Assembly: GCF_001832885.1 (NCBI RefSeq)
Contig: NZ_MKIQ01000027.1
Span: forward strand, 62,001-126,000
DNA length: 64,000 nt
From: Floricoccus penangensis
GTDB taxonomy: Bacteria > Bacillota > Bacilli > Lactobacillales > Streptococcaceae
Direction of reading: 5' to 3'
Position numbers and translations under genes: made by a program
Part shown: positions 27,051 to 37,082 of the stretch, piece by piece
How the letters are laid out: every line of letters starts with the position of its first letter
How positions within the stretch are numbered: position 1 is the first letter of the stretch
The notes under the pieces: model-generated
Told to the model about the DNA's origin: nothing
Databases searched by the model: none
Seen by the model: the letters and a program-made list of their open reading frames with translations, nothing else

Positions 27051-29273
27051 ATGATACAAGCAAGTAATGAATGGATTATTAATGAGAAATCTTATGGTCC
27101 AGAGTTCGAAAAAATAATAAAAGATAATAAACTTGATGATTTAACTGGAAGTATTTTATGGAATCGTGGGTTTCATAATCAAGAGGAAGTGGAAGAATTT
27201 TTAAATCCCAATCTTGAAGATCTTCATGATCCGTTTTTACTTCATGATATGGAACGTGCTGTTAATCGTATTCTTTATGCCATTCAACAAGGAGAAAATA
27301 TCCTCATTTATGGTGACTACGATGCTGATGGTATGACTTCGTCAAGTGTTTTAAAGACAGCTTTAGACGAGTTGGGAGCTGAAGCTAGTGTTTATTTACC
27401 CAATCGTTTTACAGATGGTTATGGGCCGAATAAAGATGTCTACCAATACTATATTGATAACGAAAATATTAATTTAATCATCACTGTTGATAATGGTGTG
27501 GCAGGTAAAGATGCAATTGAGTATGCCCAGTCTCGTGGGGTTGATGTGATTGTAACTGACCATCATAGCATGCCAGATATTTTACCCGATGCATATGCCA
27601 TCGTCCACCCAGAACACCCTGACGCTAATTATCCATTTAAGCATCTAGCTGGGGTCGGTGTTGCCTTCAAGTTAGCCTGTGCTTTACTTGAATATGTTCC
27701 AACAGAAATGTTAGATCTTGTAGCTATTGGAACCATAGCAGACATGGTTAGTTTGACCGGCGAAAATAGGATTTTAGTAAAATATGGTCTACAAATTTTA
27801 GCTAATACTGAGCGAGTTGGTCTGCTTGAACTGATGAAATTAGCAACTGTTGATTTTCAAGATATTAATGAAGAAACAGTTGGTTTTCAAATTGCACCAA
27901 GACTTAATGCACTTGGACGTCTTGATGATCCAAACCCTGCTGTGGAGCTATTAATTGGCTGGGATGATGAGTTGGCACAAGAAATTGCCAGCATGATCGA
28001 TGAAAAGAATAATGAACGAAAGGCTATCGTTGAAAAGATAACAGAAGAAGCCCAAGCTATGCTTGATGATAGTCCAGTTCAAATTCTTTATAAGGAAGAT
28101 TGGCACCCAGGTGTTCTTGGAATTGTTGCAGGACGACTTCTTGAAAAAACAAATAAGCCAGTCATTATGTTAAATAATGATAATGGAGTTTTGAAGGGTA
28201 GTGCTAGATCTATTGAAGCATATAATATTTTTGATGCTTTAAATCCTCATCGTGATTTATTTGTTGCTTTTGGAGGACATGCTCAAGCAGCAGGGATGAC
28301 CTTTAAGCTTGAAAACTTACCTGCCATAAAAGAAGTCATGGTCAATTTCATTACAGAAAATGATATTGATATGACTAAAAAAGGTCAATTAATTCTTGAT
28401 GGAAGGCTTGATTTGAGTGAAATTGACTTAGATCTAGTGAAAAATCTTGATCGTCTTGCTCCTTTTGGAATGGATAACCCAAGACCACGCTTTTTGGTTG
28501 AAAATTATCAAGTGACAAACGTTCGCACACTTGGACAAAATAATGCTCATTTAAAATTGAGAATTGAACAAGGTGATAAAAAAGTTGATGCTTTGTACTT
28601 TGGTCACGGAGCTGAAGCAATAGAGTTTCAACAGGTAGAAAGTCAACTAGCAGTCAATCTTTCAATCAACAGATGGAACGGTGCAACAAATGTCCAATTA
28701 ATGGTCTGTGATGCTAGAGCAGAAGGCGTACAATTAATAGATATTAGATCTAAAAAAGCGGAAATTCCATCAAATGCATATATATTTGAGGAAAATATTG
28801 ATAATAATGATATAATAGGTTCGGTATTGTACCTTAAAGAAATTCCAAACTCTTTGGATAACTTGAAGAATTTAATCCAGACTCATAATTTTTCAGCTAT
28901 TTATTTTGAAAATCAGATGAAAGTAGAATATTATTTGACTGGTCCTGGTTCAAGAGAACAATATGCAAGACTCTATAAAACAATATATCAGTACCCAGAG
29001 TTTGATGTACGTTATAAGCTACCTTCGCTTGCTCAATATTTGAGAATACCAAATGAACTGCTTGTAAAAATGGTTCAAGTATTTGCTGAATTAGAATTTG
29101 TAAATATTGAAGATGGTGTAATGACTGTCAATAAGGAAGCGCCAAAGCGTGAAATCTCTGAGAGTAAGATTTATCAGGATTTAAAAGAGAAGATAGAAAT
29201 ACAGGAGTTCTTTGCACTTGCTCCTGTAAAAGAAATTTATAATAGATTAAAGGAAGAAAAAAATGAATCTTAA
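27051..29273 (+). CDS. recJ: Single-strand DNA exonuclease RecJ
   Basis: 5'-3' exonuclease on single-stranded DNA used in recombination and mismatch repair. 740 residues from the ATG at 27051, chosen over a TTG at 27030 because GAGGTG precedes it at the right distance. DHH phosphoesterase motifs: [21 protein letters not shown], and the DHHA1 part [16 protein letters not shown]; an OB-like domain and a Firmicute-type C-terminal extension follow. The end overlaps apt by 11 bases. Confidence 0.95.
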   Translation: MIQASNEWIINEKSYGPEFEKIIKDNKLDDLTGSILWNRGFHNQEEVEEFLNPNLEDLHDPFLLHDMERAVNRILYAIQQGENILIYGDYDADGMTSSSVLKTALDELGAEASVYLPNRFTDGYGPNKDVYQYYIDNENINLIITVDNGVAGKDAIEYAQSRGVDVIVTDHHSMPDILPDAYAIVHPEHPDANYPFKHLAGVGVAFKLACALLEYVPTEMLDLVAIGTIADMVSLTGENRILVKYGLQILANTERVGLLELMKLATVDFQDINEETVGFQIAPRLNALGRLDDPNPAVELLIGWDDELAQEIASMIDEKNNERKAIVEKITEEAQAMLDDSPVQILYKEDWHPGVLGIVAGRLLEKTNKPVIMLNNDNGVLKGSARSIEAYNIFDALNPHRDLFVAFGGHAQAAGMTFKLENLPAIKEVMVNFITENDIDMTKKGQLILDGRLDLSEIDLDLVKNLDRLAPFGMDNPRPRFLVENYQVTNVRTLGQNNAHLKLRIEQGDKKVDALYFGHGAEAIEFQQVESQLAVNLSINRWNGATNVQLMVCDARAEGVQLIDIRSKKAEIPSNAYIFEENIDNNDIIGSVLYLKEIPNSLDNLKNLIQTHNFSAIYFENQMKVEYYLTGPGSREQYARLYKTIYQYPEFDVRYKLPSLAQYLRIPNELLVKMVQVFAELEFVNIEDGVMTVNKEAPKREISESKIYQDLKEKIEIQEFFALAPVKEIYNRLKEEKNES

Positions 29274-29775
29274 AGACTATGTTGCTAGTATCCCTAATTA
29301 TCCACAAGAAGGTGTTACTTTCCGTGATATCTCACCTCTAATGGCTGATGGAAATGCTTATAGCTATGCAATACGTGAGATTGTTCAGTATGCAACTGAT
29401 AAAGAAATCGACATGATCGTAGGACCTGAAGCGCGTGGATTTATTGTTGGATGTCCAGTTGCCTTTGAATTAGGTATTGGTTTCGCACCAGTTCGTAAAC
29501 CAGGAAAACTTCCTCGCGAAGTAATTTCAGCTGATTACGAAAAAGAGTATGGTCTAGATACACTTACAATGCACAAAGATGCCATCAAACCAGGTCAACG
29601 TGTACTTATCGTTGATGACTTACTTGCAACAGGTGGTACTGTTAAGGCTACAATTGAAATGATTGAAGCACTTGGTGGAGTAGTAGCAGGTTGTGCCTTC
29701 CTAATCGAACTTGACGAACTTAAAGGTCGTGAAGCGATTGGAGATTATGACTATAAAGTTCTAATGCATTATTAA
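29263..29775 (+). CDS. apt: Adenine phosphoribosyltransferase
   Basis: Salvages adenine to AMP with PRPP. 170 residues, normal length. PRPP-binding motif [13 protein letters not shown] and the adenine-side segments GPEARGFI and RKPGKLPRE are present. The start lies inside the 3' end of recJ. Last gene of its operon; terminator follows. Confidence 0.97.
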   Translation: MNLKDYVASIPNYPQEGVTFRDISPLMADGNAYSYAIREIVQYATDKEIDMIVGPEARGFIVGCPVAFELGIGFAPVRKPGKLPREVISADYEKEYGLDTLTMHKDAIKPGQRVLIVDDLLATGGTVKATIEMIEALGGVVAGCAFLIELDELKGREAIGDYDYKVLMHY

Positions 29776-29790
29776 TAATAAATAAGTTTA

Positions 29791-29816
29791 AAAATCGTCT
29801 ATTTGGGCGATTTTTT
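29791..29816 (+). terminator. Terminator of apt
   Basis: Stem AAAATCGTC/GGCGATTTT (one G-U), 6-base loop, T-run. Confidence 0.85.
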
Positions 29817-29827
29817 GCTTTGAATTT

Positions 29828-29836
29828 TGGTATAAT
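29828..29836 (+). promoter_or_regulatory. Extended -10 of the dnaD operon
   Basis: TG-G-TATAAT with TATAAT at 29831-29836, 60 bases before the dnaD ATG. Confidence 0.55.
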
Positions 29837-29896
29837 GAATGTTATAGATAATTGGGCTTATATGCCAATTTTATAGAGTTGCTAAATGGAGATAAA

Positions 29897-30577
29897 ATGT
29901 CATATTTTGAAGAATATAAGGCAGGACATGTTGTCCTTCCACATGAATTATTAAGCAATTTTCATATATTATTTACAAGTGAGCTTGATTTTGTCGTTTG
30001 GCTTTTCTTCTATGAAAATTCTGATGTCGCACCAAGTACAATTGCCTCAGCACTTAATCGTGATCTAGTTGAAATAAATACAGCCATTAAGAATTTACAA
30101 TCTTCAGGAAGCCTAAAGGTTACAATTCTTGAAGTCGCAGGTTCCGTTGACACAATCTTTGATGCAAATTATGCTTTTTCTAAGCTAGATGAAATTCAAA
30201 AAGCAAAAGAAAAAAATATACCACTTGTGCTTGATGAAAAAACTGTGTCGGAAGATCAGTTCAGAGACCTAATGCAGAGTTTTGAGCAGGAAATGGGCAC
30301 GATTACCCCCTTTCAGGCTGAAGAAATACGAAATTGGGTTGAGGAAGATGACTTTGAAATTCCTCTGATTAAATTAGCCCTACGTGAAGCTGTACTTAAT
30401 CGCAAGGTAAGTCTCAACTATATTAGAGCTATCCTACGTAACTGGCGTGGTGAAGGAATTAAGTCGGAAAGCGATATTAACCGAAAAAGAGAGGAAAGGA
30501 ATTTGGCAGATACTAGAAATTCAAATCTTAGTGGACCAAGTTTCCATATTCCAACAGGTCAGTGGAAGAAAAATTAA
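29897..30577 (+). CDS. dnaD: DnaD-family replication initiation protein
   Basis: Primosomal protein acting with DnaB/DnaI in loading the replicative helicase. 226 residues from the ATG at 29897, preceded by TGGAGA; an upstream TTG gives an untypical extension. N-terminal winged-helix domain about 1-120, and C-terminal DnaD domain with EEIRNWVEEDDFEIPLIKLA and the NRKVSLNYIRAILRNW motif. It is followed by nth, the usual Firmicute pairing. Confidence 0.93.
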   Translation: MSYFEEYKAGHVVLPHELLSNFHILFTSELDFVVWLFFYENSDVAPSTIASALNRDLVEINTAIKNLQSSGSLKVTILEVAGSVDTIFDANYAFSKLDEIQKAKEKNIPLVLDEKTVSEDQFRDLMQSFEQEMGTITPFQAEEIRNWVEEDDFEIPLIKLALREAVLNRKVSLNYIRAILRNWRGEGIKSESDINRKREERNLADTRNSNLSGPSFHIPTGQWKKN

Positions 30578-30597
30578 GAGAAAGGTGGTAGAGATTC

Positions 30598-31257
30598 ATG
30601 GCAAAAATGTTAACTAAAAAGCAATTCTTAGAAGTAATGGACATCATTGCTGAAATGTTTCCAGATGCACATGGAGAGCTTGTTGCTGATACTCCCTTTC
30701 AACTTTTAATTGCAACAATACTATCAGCTCAAGCAACAGACAAGGGAGTAAACAAGGCTACACCAGGATTATTTGCTAAATATCCAGATGCAAAATCACT
30801 TGCAAATGCTGATGTTGCAGATGTTGAAAATTTAATAAGAACCATTGGTTTGTATCGAACTAAGTCAAAAAATATCGTAAAAGCAGCTCAACAGTTAATT
30901 GAAAGATATGATGGGAAAATTCCCTTAGATAAAAAAGAGTTACAAACCCTACCTGGTGTTGGTAGAAAAACAGCAAATGTTGTCTTGGGAGATGCCTTTG
31001 GTATACCAGGAATTGCGGTTGATACCCATGTGGAACGTATCTCTAAGCGCTGGCCAATTGTTAAGCAATCAGCGAGTGTGACAGAAGTAGAAGAGAAACT
31101 TATGAAGTGGTTGCCTGAAGATCAATGGGTTGACTCACATCATAGATTAATATTTTTTGGGCGTTATCATTGCACGGCGAGAAGCCCTAAATGTGATATT
31201 TGTCCAGTATATTCATATTGCGCATACGGAAAGAAAAATTTAAATGAACAACGATAA
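30598..31257 (+). CDS. nth: Endonuclease III
   Basis: DNA glycosylase/AP lyase for oxidised pyrimidines, 219 residues. Helix-hairpin-helix LPGVGRKTANVV with the catalytic Lys, catalytic Asp in AVDTHVERIS, and the C-terminal 4Fe-4S loop C-x6-C-x2-C-x5-C (from CTARSPKCDICPVYSYC). AAAGGTGG precedes the ATG. Its end overlaps trmK by 14 bases. Confidence 0.97.
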   Translation: MAKMLTKKQFLEVMDIIAEMFPDAHGELVADTPFQLLIATILSAQATDKGVNKATPGLFAKYPDAKSLANADVADVENLIRTIGLYRTKSKNIVKAAQQLIERYDGKIPLDKKELQTLPGVGRKTANVVLGDAFGIPGIAVDTHVERISKRWPIVKQSASVTEVEEKLMKWLPEDQWVDSHHRLIFFGRYHCTARSPKCDICPVYSYCAYGKKNLNEQR

Positions 31258-31927
31258 ATTATCTAATAGACTTAAAATAGTAGGTGACTTTGTATCCCAA
31301 AATTCTCGCATACTTGACGTAGGAAGTGACCATGCATATTTACCAATTAATCTTCTAAAAAATGGAAAAATTTCTTATGCAATTGCTGGTGAAGTAGTTG
31401 ATGGACCATACCAAAGTGCAGTTGCCAATGTAAAAAGTCAAGGACTGTCAGATAAAATAGATGTGAGACTTGCAAATGGTCTTGAAGCTTTCACAGAAGA
31501 AGATGATATTGACACTATAACAATTGCTGGAATGGGTGGGAGCCTAATATCTCAAATTTTAGATGCTGGAAAAGAAAAACTACATAGTATCGATAATCTT
31601 GTACTCCAACCTAATAATAGTGAAAGAAATTTACGTATTTGGTTACAGGAAAATGGTTTTTTAATTGTGGATGAAGTAATCCTTGAAGAAAATGAAAAAA
31701 TTTATGAAGTTATTTTTTCAAAGCATGGGGAAAGTAACCTTAATGAAACCCAAATAGAATTTGGTCCATTTTTAAATCAAGAAAAATCTCCAGTATTTAA
31801 GAAAAAATGGACAAGAGAGCTTGAAAAACAAAATAAAATCTTGAAAAACTTAAGAGAAAACAGTCAAGACTCTCATAGAGTAAAAGAAATCGAAGCTAAA
31901 ATTCAATTTATAGAGGAGAATTTATAA
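31244..31927 (+). CDS. trmK: tRNA (adenine22-N1)-methyltransferase
   Basis: SAM-dependent methyltransferase for A22 of certain tRNAs, 227 residues. SAM motif RILDVGSDHAYLPINL and the catalytic-region TITIAGMGGSLI are present, with a C-terminal coiled coil (KKKWTRELEKQNKILKNLRE). It overlaps nth and abuts the next gene without a gap, so dnaD–nth–trmK–nif3 looks like one operon. Confidence 0.93.
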   Translation: MNNDKLSNRLKIVGDFVSQNSRILDVGSDHAYLPINLLKNGKISYAIAGEVVDGPYQSAVANVKSQGLSDKIDVRLANGLEAFTEEDDIDTITIAGMGGSLISQILDAGKEKLHSIDNLVLQPNNSERNLRIWLQENGFLIVDEVILEENEKIYEVIFSKHGESNLNETQIEFGPFLNQEKSPVFKKKWTRELEKQNKILKNLRENSQDSHRVKEIEAKIQFIEENL

Positions 31928-32710
31928 ATGGACGGTAATGAATTTTTCAAAGCATATGAAAGTTTTTGTCCCAAAGAACTTTCGATGAAAGATGATGCAG
32001 TTGGTTTACAAGTAGGGACTTTAGATAAAGAATTCAAAAAAGTATTAGTTACTTTGGATATAAGAGAAGACACGGTTGCTGAAGCAATTGAAAACAATGT
32101 AGATTGTATTTTAGCAAAACATGCTTTAATTTTCAGACCAGTGTCAACTTTAGTTGAAGAAGATACTCAACAAAAATTAATTCTTGATTTGATTCAAGCA
32201 GGAATTTCTGTCTATATCAGTCACACAAATATTGATATTGTAGATGGTGGGATAAATGATTACTTCTGTCAGCTTTTAGATATTAATGATACTGAGTTCT
32301 TATCACAAACTTCTGACAGTAATGGAATTGGCCGTATAGGAAATATTGAAAAGCAAACCCTGGGTGAATTCATTGTTAAAACGAAAAAAGCATTTGATTT
32401 AGATGATATTCGTTTAGTTTCTTATGAAAAAGACTTGAATAGAGAAATCTCACGTGTTGCAATTTGTGGAGGAACAGGTGGTAGCTTCTTCAAAGATGCT
32501 CTTGATAAAAAAGCTGATTTATTTATAACTGGAGATGTATACTATCACTCTGCCCATGATATGATAAGCTCAGGATTAATTGTTTTAGATCCAGGTCATT
32601 ATATAGAAAAAGATTTTATTCCTTTAGTAGCTGAAAAATTAAGGCAGCTAACTAGTGGTGTTGAGATTATAGAAAGTAAAGCTAATACCAATCCATTCAT
32701 TACACTTTGA
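31928..32710 (+). CDS. Nif3/YqfO-like dinuclear metal-centre protein
   Basis: 260-residue protein of the Nif3-like (DUF34) family, hexameric with a two-metal site. Metal ligand segments CILAKHALIFRP, YISHTNIDIVDGGIND, and near the C-terminus VLDPGHYIEKDFIP are visible. The biochemical role is debated (GTP cyclohydrolase-like homology has been discussed). ATG directly follows the trmK stop. Confidence 0.92.
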   Translation: MDGNEFFKAYESFCPKELSMKDDAVGLQVGTLDKEFKKVLVTLDIREDTVAEAIENNVDCILAKHALIFRPVSTLVEEDTQQKLILDLIQAGISVYISHTNIDIVDGGINDYFCQLLDINDTEFLSQTSDSNGIGRIGNIEKQTLGEFIVKTKKAFDLDDIRLVSYEKDLNREISRVAICGGTGGSFFKDALDKKADLFITGDVYYHSAHDMISSGLIVLDPGHYIEKDFIPLVAEKLRQLTSGVEIIESKANTNPFITL

Positions 32711-32814
32711 ATTAGATAAATAATTCGAAAGTCTATCTATTAAAATTAATAAATTTTTGATAGAATATGAAAATGAAATAGTTGATAAATTCACGAAAAT
32801 ATTGGTGGTAAAAA

Positions 32815-33459
32815 ATGGAAATATTTGATGAATTTTATAAGAATGCAAATTTAGAAGATGCACTAAAAATGTCAGCTTATATGAAAAACAATTTTCCTTT
32901 TTTAGGAATAAAAAGTCCTAAAAGACGGGAAATTTCAAAAGATTTTCTTAAGTCAATCAAAGGTCCTGATATAGATTGGGAATTTATCGAAAAAGCATGG
33001 AATATGTCAGAGCGTGAATTTCAATACCTAGCACTAGATTACTTAAAGGCTAATAAAAAGTATCTGCAAGCACAGGACATTCCAAAATTAAAAGAGTTAG
33101 CACTTAAAAAATCATGGTGGGATTCAATTGATATTTTTGATAGGATAATCGGAGATATTGTTCTCAGAAACCCTGAACAGGATAAATTAATGCTAGAGTG
33201 GAGCAAAGATAGTGACTTTTGGCTTCGACGATTAGCAATAGACCATCAATTAACTAGAAAAGAAAAAACTAAGCCAGATTTACTAGGTCAAATAATAAAA
33301 AATAACCTTAATCAGACTGAATTTTTCATTAATAAGGCAATAGGTTGGAGCCTGAGGGATTACAGTAAGACAAATCCAAAATGGGTTACCAATTTTATCA
33401 AAGAAAATCGAGCAGGGCTAAGCCCACTAAGTATAAGAGAAGGAAGTAAATACATATGA
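32815..33459 (+). CDS. DNA alkylation repair protein (AlkD type)
   Basis: HEAT-repeat DNA glycosylase family that excises alkylated purines. 214 residues, all-helical, with the family segments [26 protein letters not shown] and [14 protein letters not shown], the last containing the catalytic-type Asp. GGTGG lies 7 bases before the ATG. The stop overlaps the pepT start by ATGA, so the two are co-translated. Confidence 0.88.
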   Translation: MEIFDEFYKNANLEDALKMSAYMKNNFPFLGIKSPKRREISKDFLKSIKGPDIDWEFIEKAWNMSEREFQYLALDYLKANKKYLQAQDIPKLKELALKKSWWDSIDIFDRIIGDIVLRNPEQDKLMLEWSKDSDFWLRRLAIDHQLTRKEKTKPDLLGQIIKNNLNQTEFFINKAIGWSLRDYSKTNPKWVTNFIKENRAGLSPLSIREGSKYI

Positions 33460-34682
33460 AATACGAAGAATTATTAAACCGTTTTGTTAAATACGTTAAA
33501 GTTAATACACGTTCAGACGAAAATAGTACAACTACGCCTAGTACTCAAAGCCAGGTTGCTTTTGCTCATGAACTTGCTAAGGAAATGGAAGCAGTTGGAT
33601 TACAAGATGTTCATTATCTTGAAAGCAATGGATATGTAATTGGTAGTCTTCCAGCTAATATAGATAAAGATGTTCGTAAAATCGGTTTTCTTGCTCACAT
33701 GGATACAGCAGACTTCAATGCTGAAAATGTAAATCCTCAAATCGTAGAGAACTATGATGGTGGTGTGCTTAAACTTGGTGATACTGAATTTACACTAGAT
33801 CCAAAAGATTTCCCTAATTTAAATAACTACCACGGTCAAACTTTGATAACTACTGATGGTACTACTCTTTTAGGTTCTGATGATAAGAGTGGTATTGCGG
33901 AAATAATGACGGCAATTGATTACCTAGTAAAACATCCTGAAATTAATCATGGTGAAATTCGTGTTGGATTTGGTCCAGATGAAGAAATTGGAATTGGAGC
34001 TGATAAATTTGATGTTGCAGATTTTGATGTTGATTTTGCTTATACCATGGATGGTGGTCCTTTAGGTGAGCTTCAATATGAAACTTTCAATGCTGCTTCT
34101 GCTAAACTTCATTTCCAAGGGAAAAATGTTCACCCGGGAACTGCTAAAGATCAAATGGTTAATGCTTTACAACTTGCTATTGATTTCCATAATGCACTAC
34201 CTGAAAATGCACGTCCAGAGTTGACTGAAGGTAGAGATGGTTTCTACCACTTACTTGATTTATCAGGTGTTCCAGAAGAAGCAGATTCAGTTTATATCAT
34301 TCGCGATCATGACCGTAAAACCTTTGAAGATATGAAAGCTAAAATGATCCAAATTGCAGATGAAATGAACAAAGCTTTTGAATCTCCACGTGTTACTGCT
34401 GAGATTAACGATCAATACTACAACATGGCTGAAATTATTGAAAAAGATATGTCAATTATTGAACTTGCTGAAGAAGCAATGAAAAATCTTGATATTACAC
34501 CAGTTATTGAAGCAGTACGTGGTGGAACTGATGGCAGCAAAATTTCATTCTTAGGAACTCCTACGCCAAATATTTTTGCAGGTGGCGAAAATATGCATGG
34601 ACGTTTTGAGTTTGTAAGTCTACAAACAATGGAAAAAGCAGTTGATACTATTATTGAAATTGTAAAATTAAATGCTAAATAA
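33456..34682 (+). CDS. pepT: Peptidase T
   Basis: Zinc aminotripeptidase (M20B), 408 residues. Metal and catalytic motifs [28 protein letters not shown] and, near the end, [15 protein letters not shown]. It works in the cytoplasm on tripeptides. The stop codon lies within a 15-bp palindrome. The order pepT–ebsA–ferredoxin matches streptococci. Confidence 0.97.
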   Translation: MKYEELLNRFVKYVKVNTRSDENSTTTPSTQSQVAFAHELAKEMEAVGLQDVHYLESNGYVIGSLPANIDKDVRKIGFLAHMDTADFNAENVNPQIVENYDGGVLKLGDTEFTLDPKDFPNLNNYHGQTLITTDGTTLLGSDDKSGIAEIMTAIDYLVKHPEINHGEIRVGFGPDEEIGIGADKFDVADFDVDFAYTMDGGPLGELQYETFNAASAKLHFQGKNVHPGTAKDQMVNALQLAIDFHNALPENARPELTEGRDGFYHLLDLSGVPEEADSVYIIRDHDRKTFEDMKAKMIQIADEMNKAFESPRVTAEINDQYYNMAEIIEKDMSIIELAEEAMKNLDITPVIEAVRGGTDGSKISFLGTPTPNIFAGGENMHGRFEFVSLQTMEKAVDTIIEIVKLNAK

Positions 34683-34712
34683 TTTATTATCAATAACTAT
34701 TGATAATAAATT
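34681..34712 (+). terminator. AT-only 15-bp inverted repeat overlapping the pepT stop
   Basis: Perfect arms AATTTATTATCAATA and TATTGATAATAAATT with a two-base centre. No T-run follows, so it may be an RNA-stabilising hairpin or weak terminator. Confidence 0.45.
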
Positions 34713-34760
34713 GTGGTATGATAATATTGAAAATAACAGACTGGGGGATTTCGTTTATTA

Positions 34761-35258
34761 ATGATAAAGGTATTTGGAAAATTAAGATACCATTGGCAAC
34801 CAGAGCTGAGTTTTTTCGTGATATATTGGAGTCTTGCATTTATTCCAATATTTATAAGTATGGCTCTTTTGCTTGAAAACACAAAAATTTCAAAATCATC
34901 GCTCACATTTTTCTTTGTATTCATTGTTCTTTTTGGAATTGGAATCCATAGATATTTTGTTATAAGTGATGATAAGGATGAGTTGCTCGTATATTCAAGT
35001 ATACCTGGATTGCCTAGGAAGCATCCAATTAGTGGTATAACTAGAATTGATATTTCAAAGCATGCCTTAAAAATATTTTCAACGAACTGGCCAAATGGTA
35101 AAATCTTTTATATGAAAAAATGGACAAAAAAATATTTTTTAGATGCTTTGGTATCTAATAAGTATTTTAAGGGTGAAGCTGAACTAATTGGTAATGTTAA
35201 TGATTATTTTGACATCTATAAGGATGAAAAAGATAGAAAAAAAGGCTTTAAAGCCTAA
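34761..35258 (+). CDS. ebsA: EbsA-family membrane protein
   Basis: 165 residues with two membrane segments (about 18-38 and 50-70), then a soluble basic domain (KDELLVYSSIPGLPRKHPIS). The opening MIKVFGKLRYHWQPELSF and the genomic place after pepT fit the EbsA family of streptococci and enterococci, first described in relation to aggregation substance regulation; function is not settled. The GGGGGA ribosome site is 13-14 bases from the ATG, which is long. Its 3' end overlaps the opposing ferredoxin gene by 11 bases. Confidence 0.75.
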   Translation: MIKVFGKLRYHWQPELSFFVIYWSLAFIPIFISMALLLENTKISKSSLTFFFVFIVLFGIGIHRYFVISDDKDELLVYSSIPGLPRKHPISGITRIDISKHALKIFSTNWPNGKIFYMKKWTKKYFLDALVSNKYFKGEAELIGNVNDYFDIYKDEKDRKKGFKA

Positions 35259-35451
35259 TAATTGCATGTGTAGGGCAATCTTTGATTGATTGATTGACTT
35301 GTTGTTCGTAGTTATTTGAAACTTCAAGTGTATCTAAAGTTGTATCGTAAAATTTTACGATTCCATCATCATAATAATCAAATACATTTGGTGCATAGCT
35401 GTGACAAAGACCACATGCGATGCATTTTTCAGGAATAATTTTAATTTTCAT
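35248..35451 (-). CDS. Ferredoxin, single [4Fe-4S]
   Basis: 67-residue electron carrier. The motif CIACGLCHSYAPNVF near the N-terminus gives three ligands and CPTHAI near the end gives the fourth, the monocluster type of streptococci. Within this window NifJ (61.1 kb) would be a natural electron donor, but that is inference. Convergent overlap of 11 bases with ebsA. Confidence 0.93.
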   Translation of the reverse strand: MKIKIIPEKCIACGLCHSYAPNVFDYYDDGIVKFYDTTLDTLEVSNNYEQQVNQSIKDCPTHAIIRL

Positions 35452-35510
35452 AAGAAAATAGTAATAGTAATAAGATAAAAAGTCAAATTAAAGGTAGAAG
35501 AGGTAAAAAA

Positions 35511-36089
35511 GTGGCAGAAAATCAAGCACCAAAAAATAATAAAAATGGTGAAAAAAGACCAGCAAGTACAACATTTCTTACAGCATTAGTAATTGGTCTA
35601 TTTGCGGTACTGGGAGTAATTATTACGACATTACTTTGGAGTAATCAACTAACTGACAATGCTAAGATTTCTGATTCTTTTTACACTACAGGTGAATCTT
35701 CGGCTAAAAAAGTAGATTCTAGTAAAAAATCTAAAGATAAAAATTCGAAAGACGATAAGTCAAAAAATAACACAGCTGAGGAAAAGAAATCTGATAGTGA
35801 TTCAGATAAAGCTAAAAAAGAAGCTGAAGATAAGGCAAAAAAAGATGCTGAAGACAAAGCTAAAAAAGAAGCTGAAGATAAGGCAAAAAAAGAAGCTGAA
35901 GACAAAGCTAAAAAAGAAGCAGAAGATAAAGAAGCGAACGTAGGAGATTCAACTACTGTAGAAGCAGGAGAAGGAGTTAACCAAATTGCTGCCAGAACTG
36001 GAGTTCCTGCTAGTCAAATTGCTGCTGCAAATGGTATGACTGTTGATTCATGGTTTGCATACCCAGGTCAAGTTGTAAAACTTAAATAA
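35511..36089 (+). CDS. Membrane-anchored LysM protein (SAG1386/EF1546 type)
   Basis: 192 residues: cytoplasmic N-terminus, one membrane helix about 21-42, a Lys/Ser/Asp-rich linker, five perfect or near-perfect octads AKKEAEDK (101-140) likely forming a long charged helix, and a C-terminal LysM-like domain (GEGVNQIAARTGVPASQIAA, ending WFAYPGQVVKLK) for wall binding. GTG start with AGAGGT upstream. The location between ferredoxin and cmk is the streptococcal one. Role unknown; wall attachment is inferred. Confidence 0.8.
   Translation: MAENQAPKNNKNGEKRPASTTFLTALVIGLFAVLGVIITTLLWSNQLTDNAKISDSFYTTGESSAKKVDSSKKSKDKNSKDDKSKNNTAEEKKSDSDSDKAKKEAEDKAKKDAEDKAKKEAEDKAKKEAEDKAKKEAEDKEANVGDSTTVEAGEGVNQIAARTGVPASQIAAANGMTVDSWFAYPGQVVKLK
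35811..35930 (+). repeat. 24-bp coding repeat (five units) in the LysM protein
   Basis: Five 24-base units encode AKKxAEDK octads. Alternate units are nearly identical (GCT...AAG versus GCA...AAA codon choices), giving a 48-base higher-order period that could change in copy number. Confidence 0.85.
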
Positions 36090-36101
36090 GGAGATAACTC
36101 A

Positions 36102-36770
36102 ATGACTGACATAAGAATTGCAATTGATGGTCCTGCTTCAAGTGGTAAAAGTACAGTAGCGAAGATAATTGCGCAAGATATGGGCTTGATTTATTTAGAT
36201 ACTGGTGCCATGTATCGTGCAGTAACGTATTTAGCACTAAATAATAGTTTGGATAAAGAAGAAGATATCATCGAACTTGCACAAGAAAATCCAATTTCTT
36301 TTGGAATTGATTCAGACGGTAAGCAACTTGTCTACCTTGGTGAAGTTGATGTATCAGGAGCCATTCGTCAGAAAGATGTTACATCCAATGTTTCACGCAT
36401 ATCAGCAATGCCTAAGATACGTGAATATTTAGTAGATGCCCAAAGATTTATAGCAAGCCATGGCGGAATTGTAATGGATGGTCGTGATATAGGTACGGTT
36501 GTTCTTCCGGATGCTGAATTAAAGATTTTCCTAGTTGCAAGTGTTGATGAACGAGCTGAACGACGTCATAAACAAAATCAAGAGATGAATATTGAATCAG
36601 ATCTTGAAATATTAAAAGTAGAGATTGCCGAGCGCGACTATAAAGATAGTACTAGAAAAACATCTCCGCTTGTTCAGGCTGAAGATGCAATATATCTTGA
36701 TACGACTGGTATGTCGATTAATGAAGTTGTGAACTTCATTGAAGATAAAGCAAAAGACTTAATTAAATAA
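36102..36770 (+). CDS. cmk: Cytidylate kinase
   Basis: Phosphorylates CMP and dCMP. 222 residues; P-loop [11 protein letters not shown] at residues 7-17, GAMYRAVT and [14 protein letters not shown]-type NMP-binding segment. GGAG precedes the ATG. In streptococci infC usually follows; here it does not, and a 312-base gap and an opposing gene follow instead. Confidence 0.96.
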   Translation: MTDIRIAIDGPASSGKSTVAKIIAQDMGLIYLDTGAMYRAVTYLALNNSLDKEEDIIELAQENPISFGIDSDGKQLVYLGEVDVSGAIRQKDVTSNVSRISAMPKIREYLVDAQRFIASHGGIVMDGRDIGTVVLPDAELKIFLVASVDERAERRHKQNQEMNIESDLEILKVEIAERDYKDSTRKTSPLVQAEDAIYLDTTGMSINEVVNFIEDKAKDLIK

Positions 36771-36778
36771 TATTTGAC

Positions 36779-36813
36779 AAATCCTTTGAAATTTAACAGA
36801 TTTTAAAGGATTT
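36779..36813 (+). terminator. Possible terminator of cmk
   Basis: Stem AAATCCTTT/AAAGGATTT with a 17-base loop and a short T-run. Confidence 0.5.
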
Positions 36814-37050
36814 TCTCATAGAAACTTATAGAAGTAATAGTTTAAATTTGAATAGTGATGGGCTATTATTTGTTATTGAAAACTTTATAATCATTGACAA
36901 TACGGAATTTAAAGGTTATCAAGAAATATTGCTATCGATAGTATAGAATTTGTATGGATTCAAATTTCTAATTTTTGATTTATATTTTAACAAAATTTGT
37001 TTAAAACCTGAAATACTTAATACATTAACAATAATGATTTTTGAAAACAA
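36814..37050. other. AT-rich gap without a recognised gene
   Basis: About 240 bases after cmk. A 60-codon frame here has no ribosome site and runs into the opposite gene. Only scattered TTGACA- and TATAAT-like words are seen, not in a promoter spacing. Confidence 0.5.
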
Positions 37051-37075
37051 AAAAAGTTGGATTTCCAACTTTTTT
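37051..37075. terminator. Terminator of the Cof-type HAD gene (bidirectional)
   Basis: 11-bp perfect stem AAAAAGTTGGA/TCCAACTTTTT around a tiny centre, 8 bases beyond the minus-strand stop. Confidence 0.8.
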
Positions 37076-37082
37076 GTTTTGT

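Noticed and set aside
35681-35905. Minus-strand frame opposite the LysM protein linker
   Set aside because: Antisense of the repeat; low-complexity Ser/Phe/Leu only.
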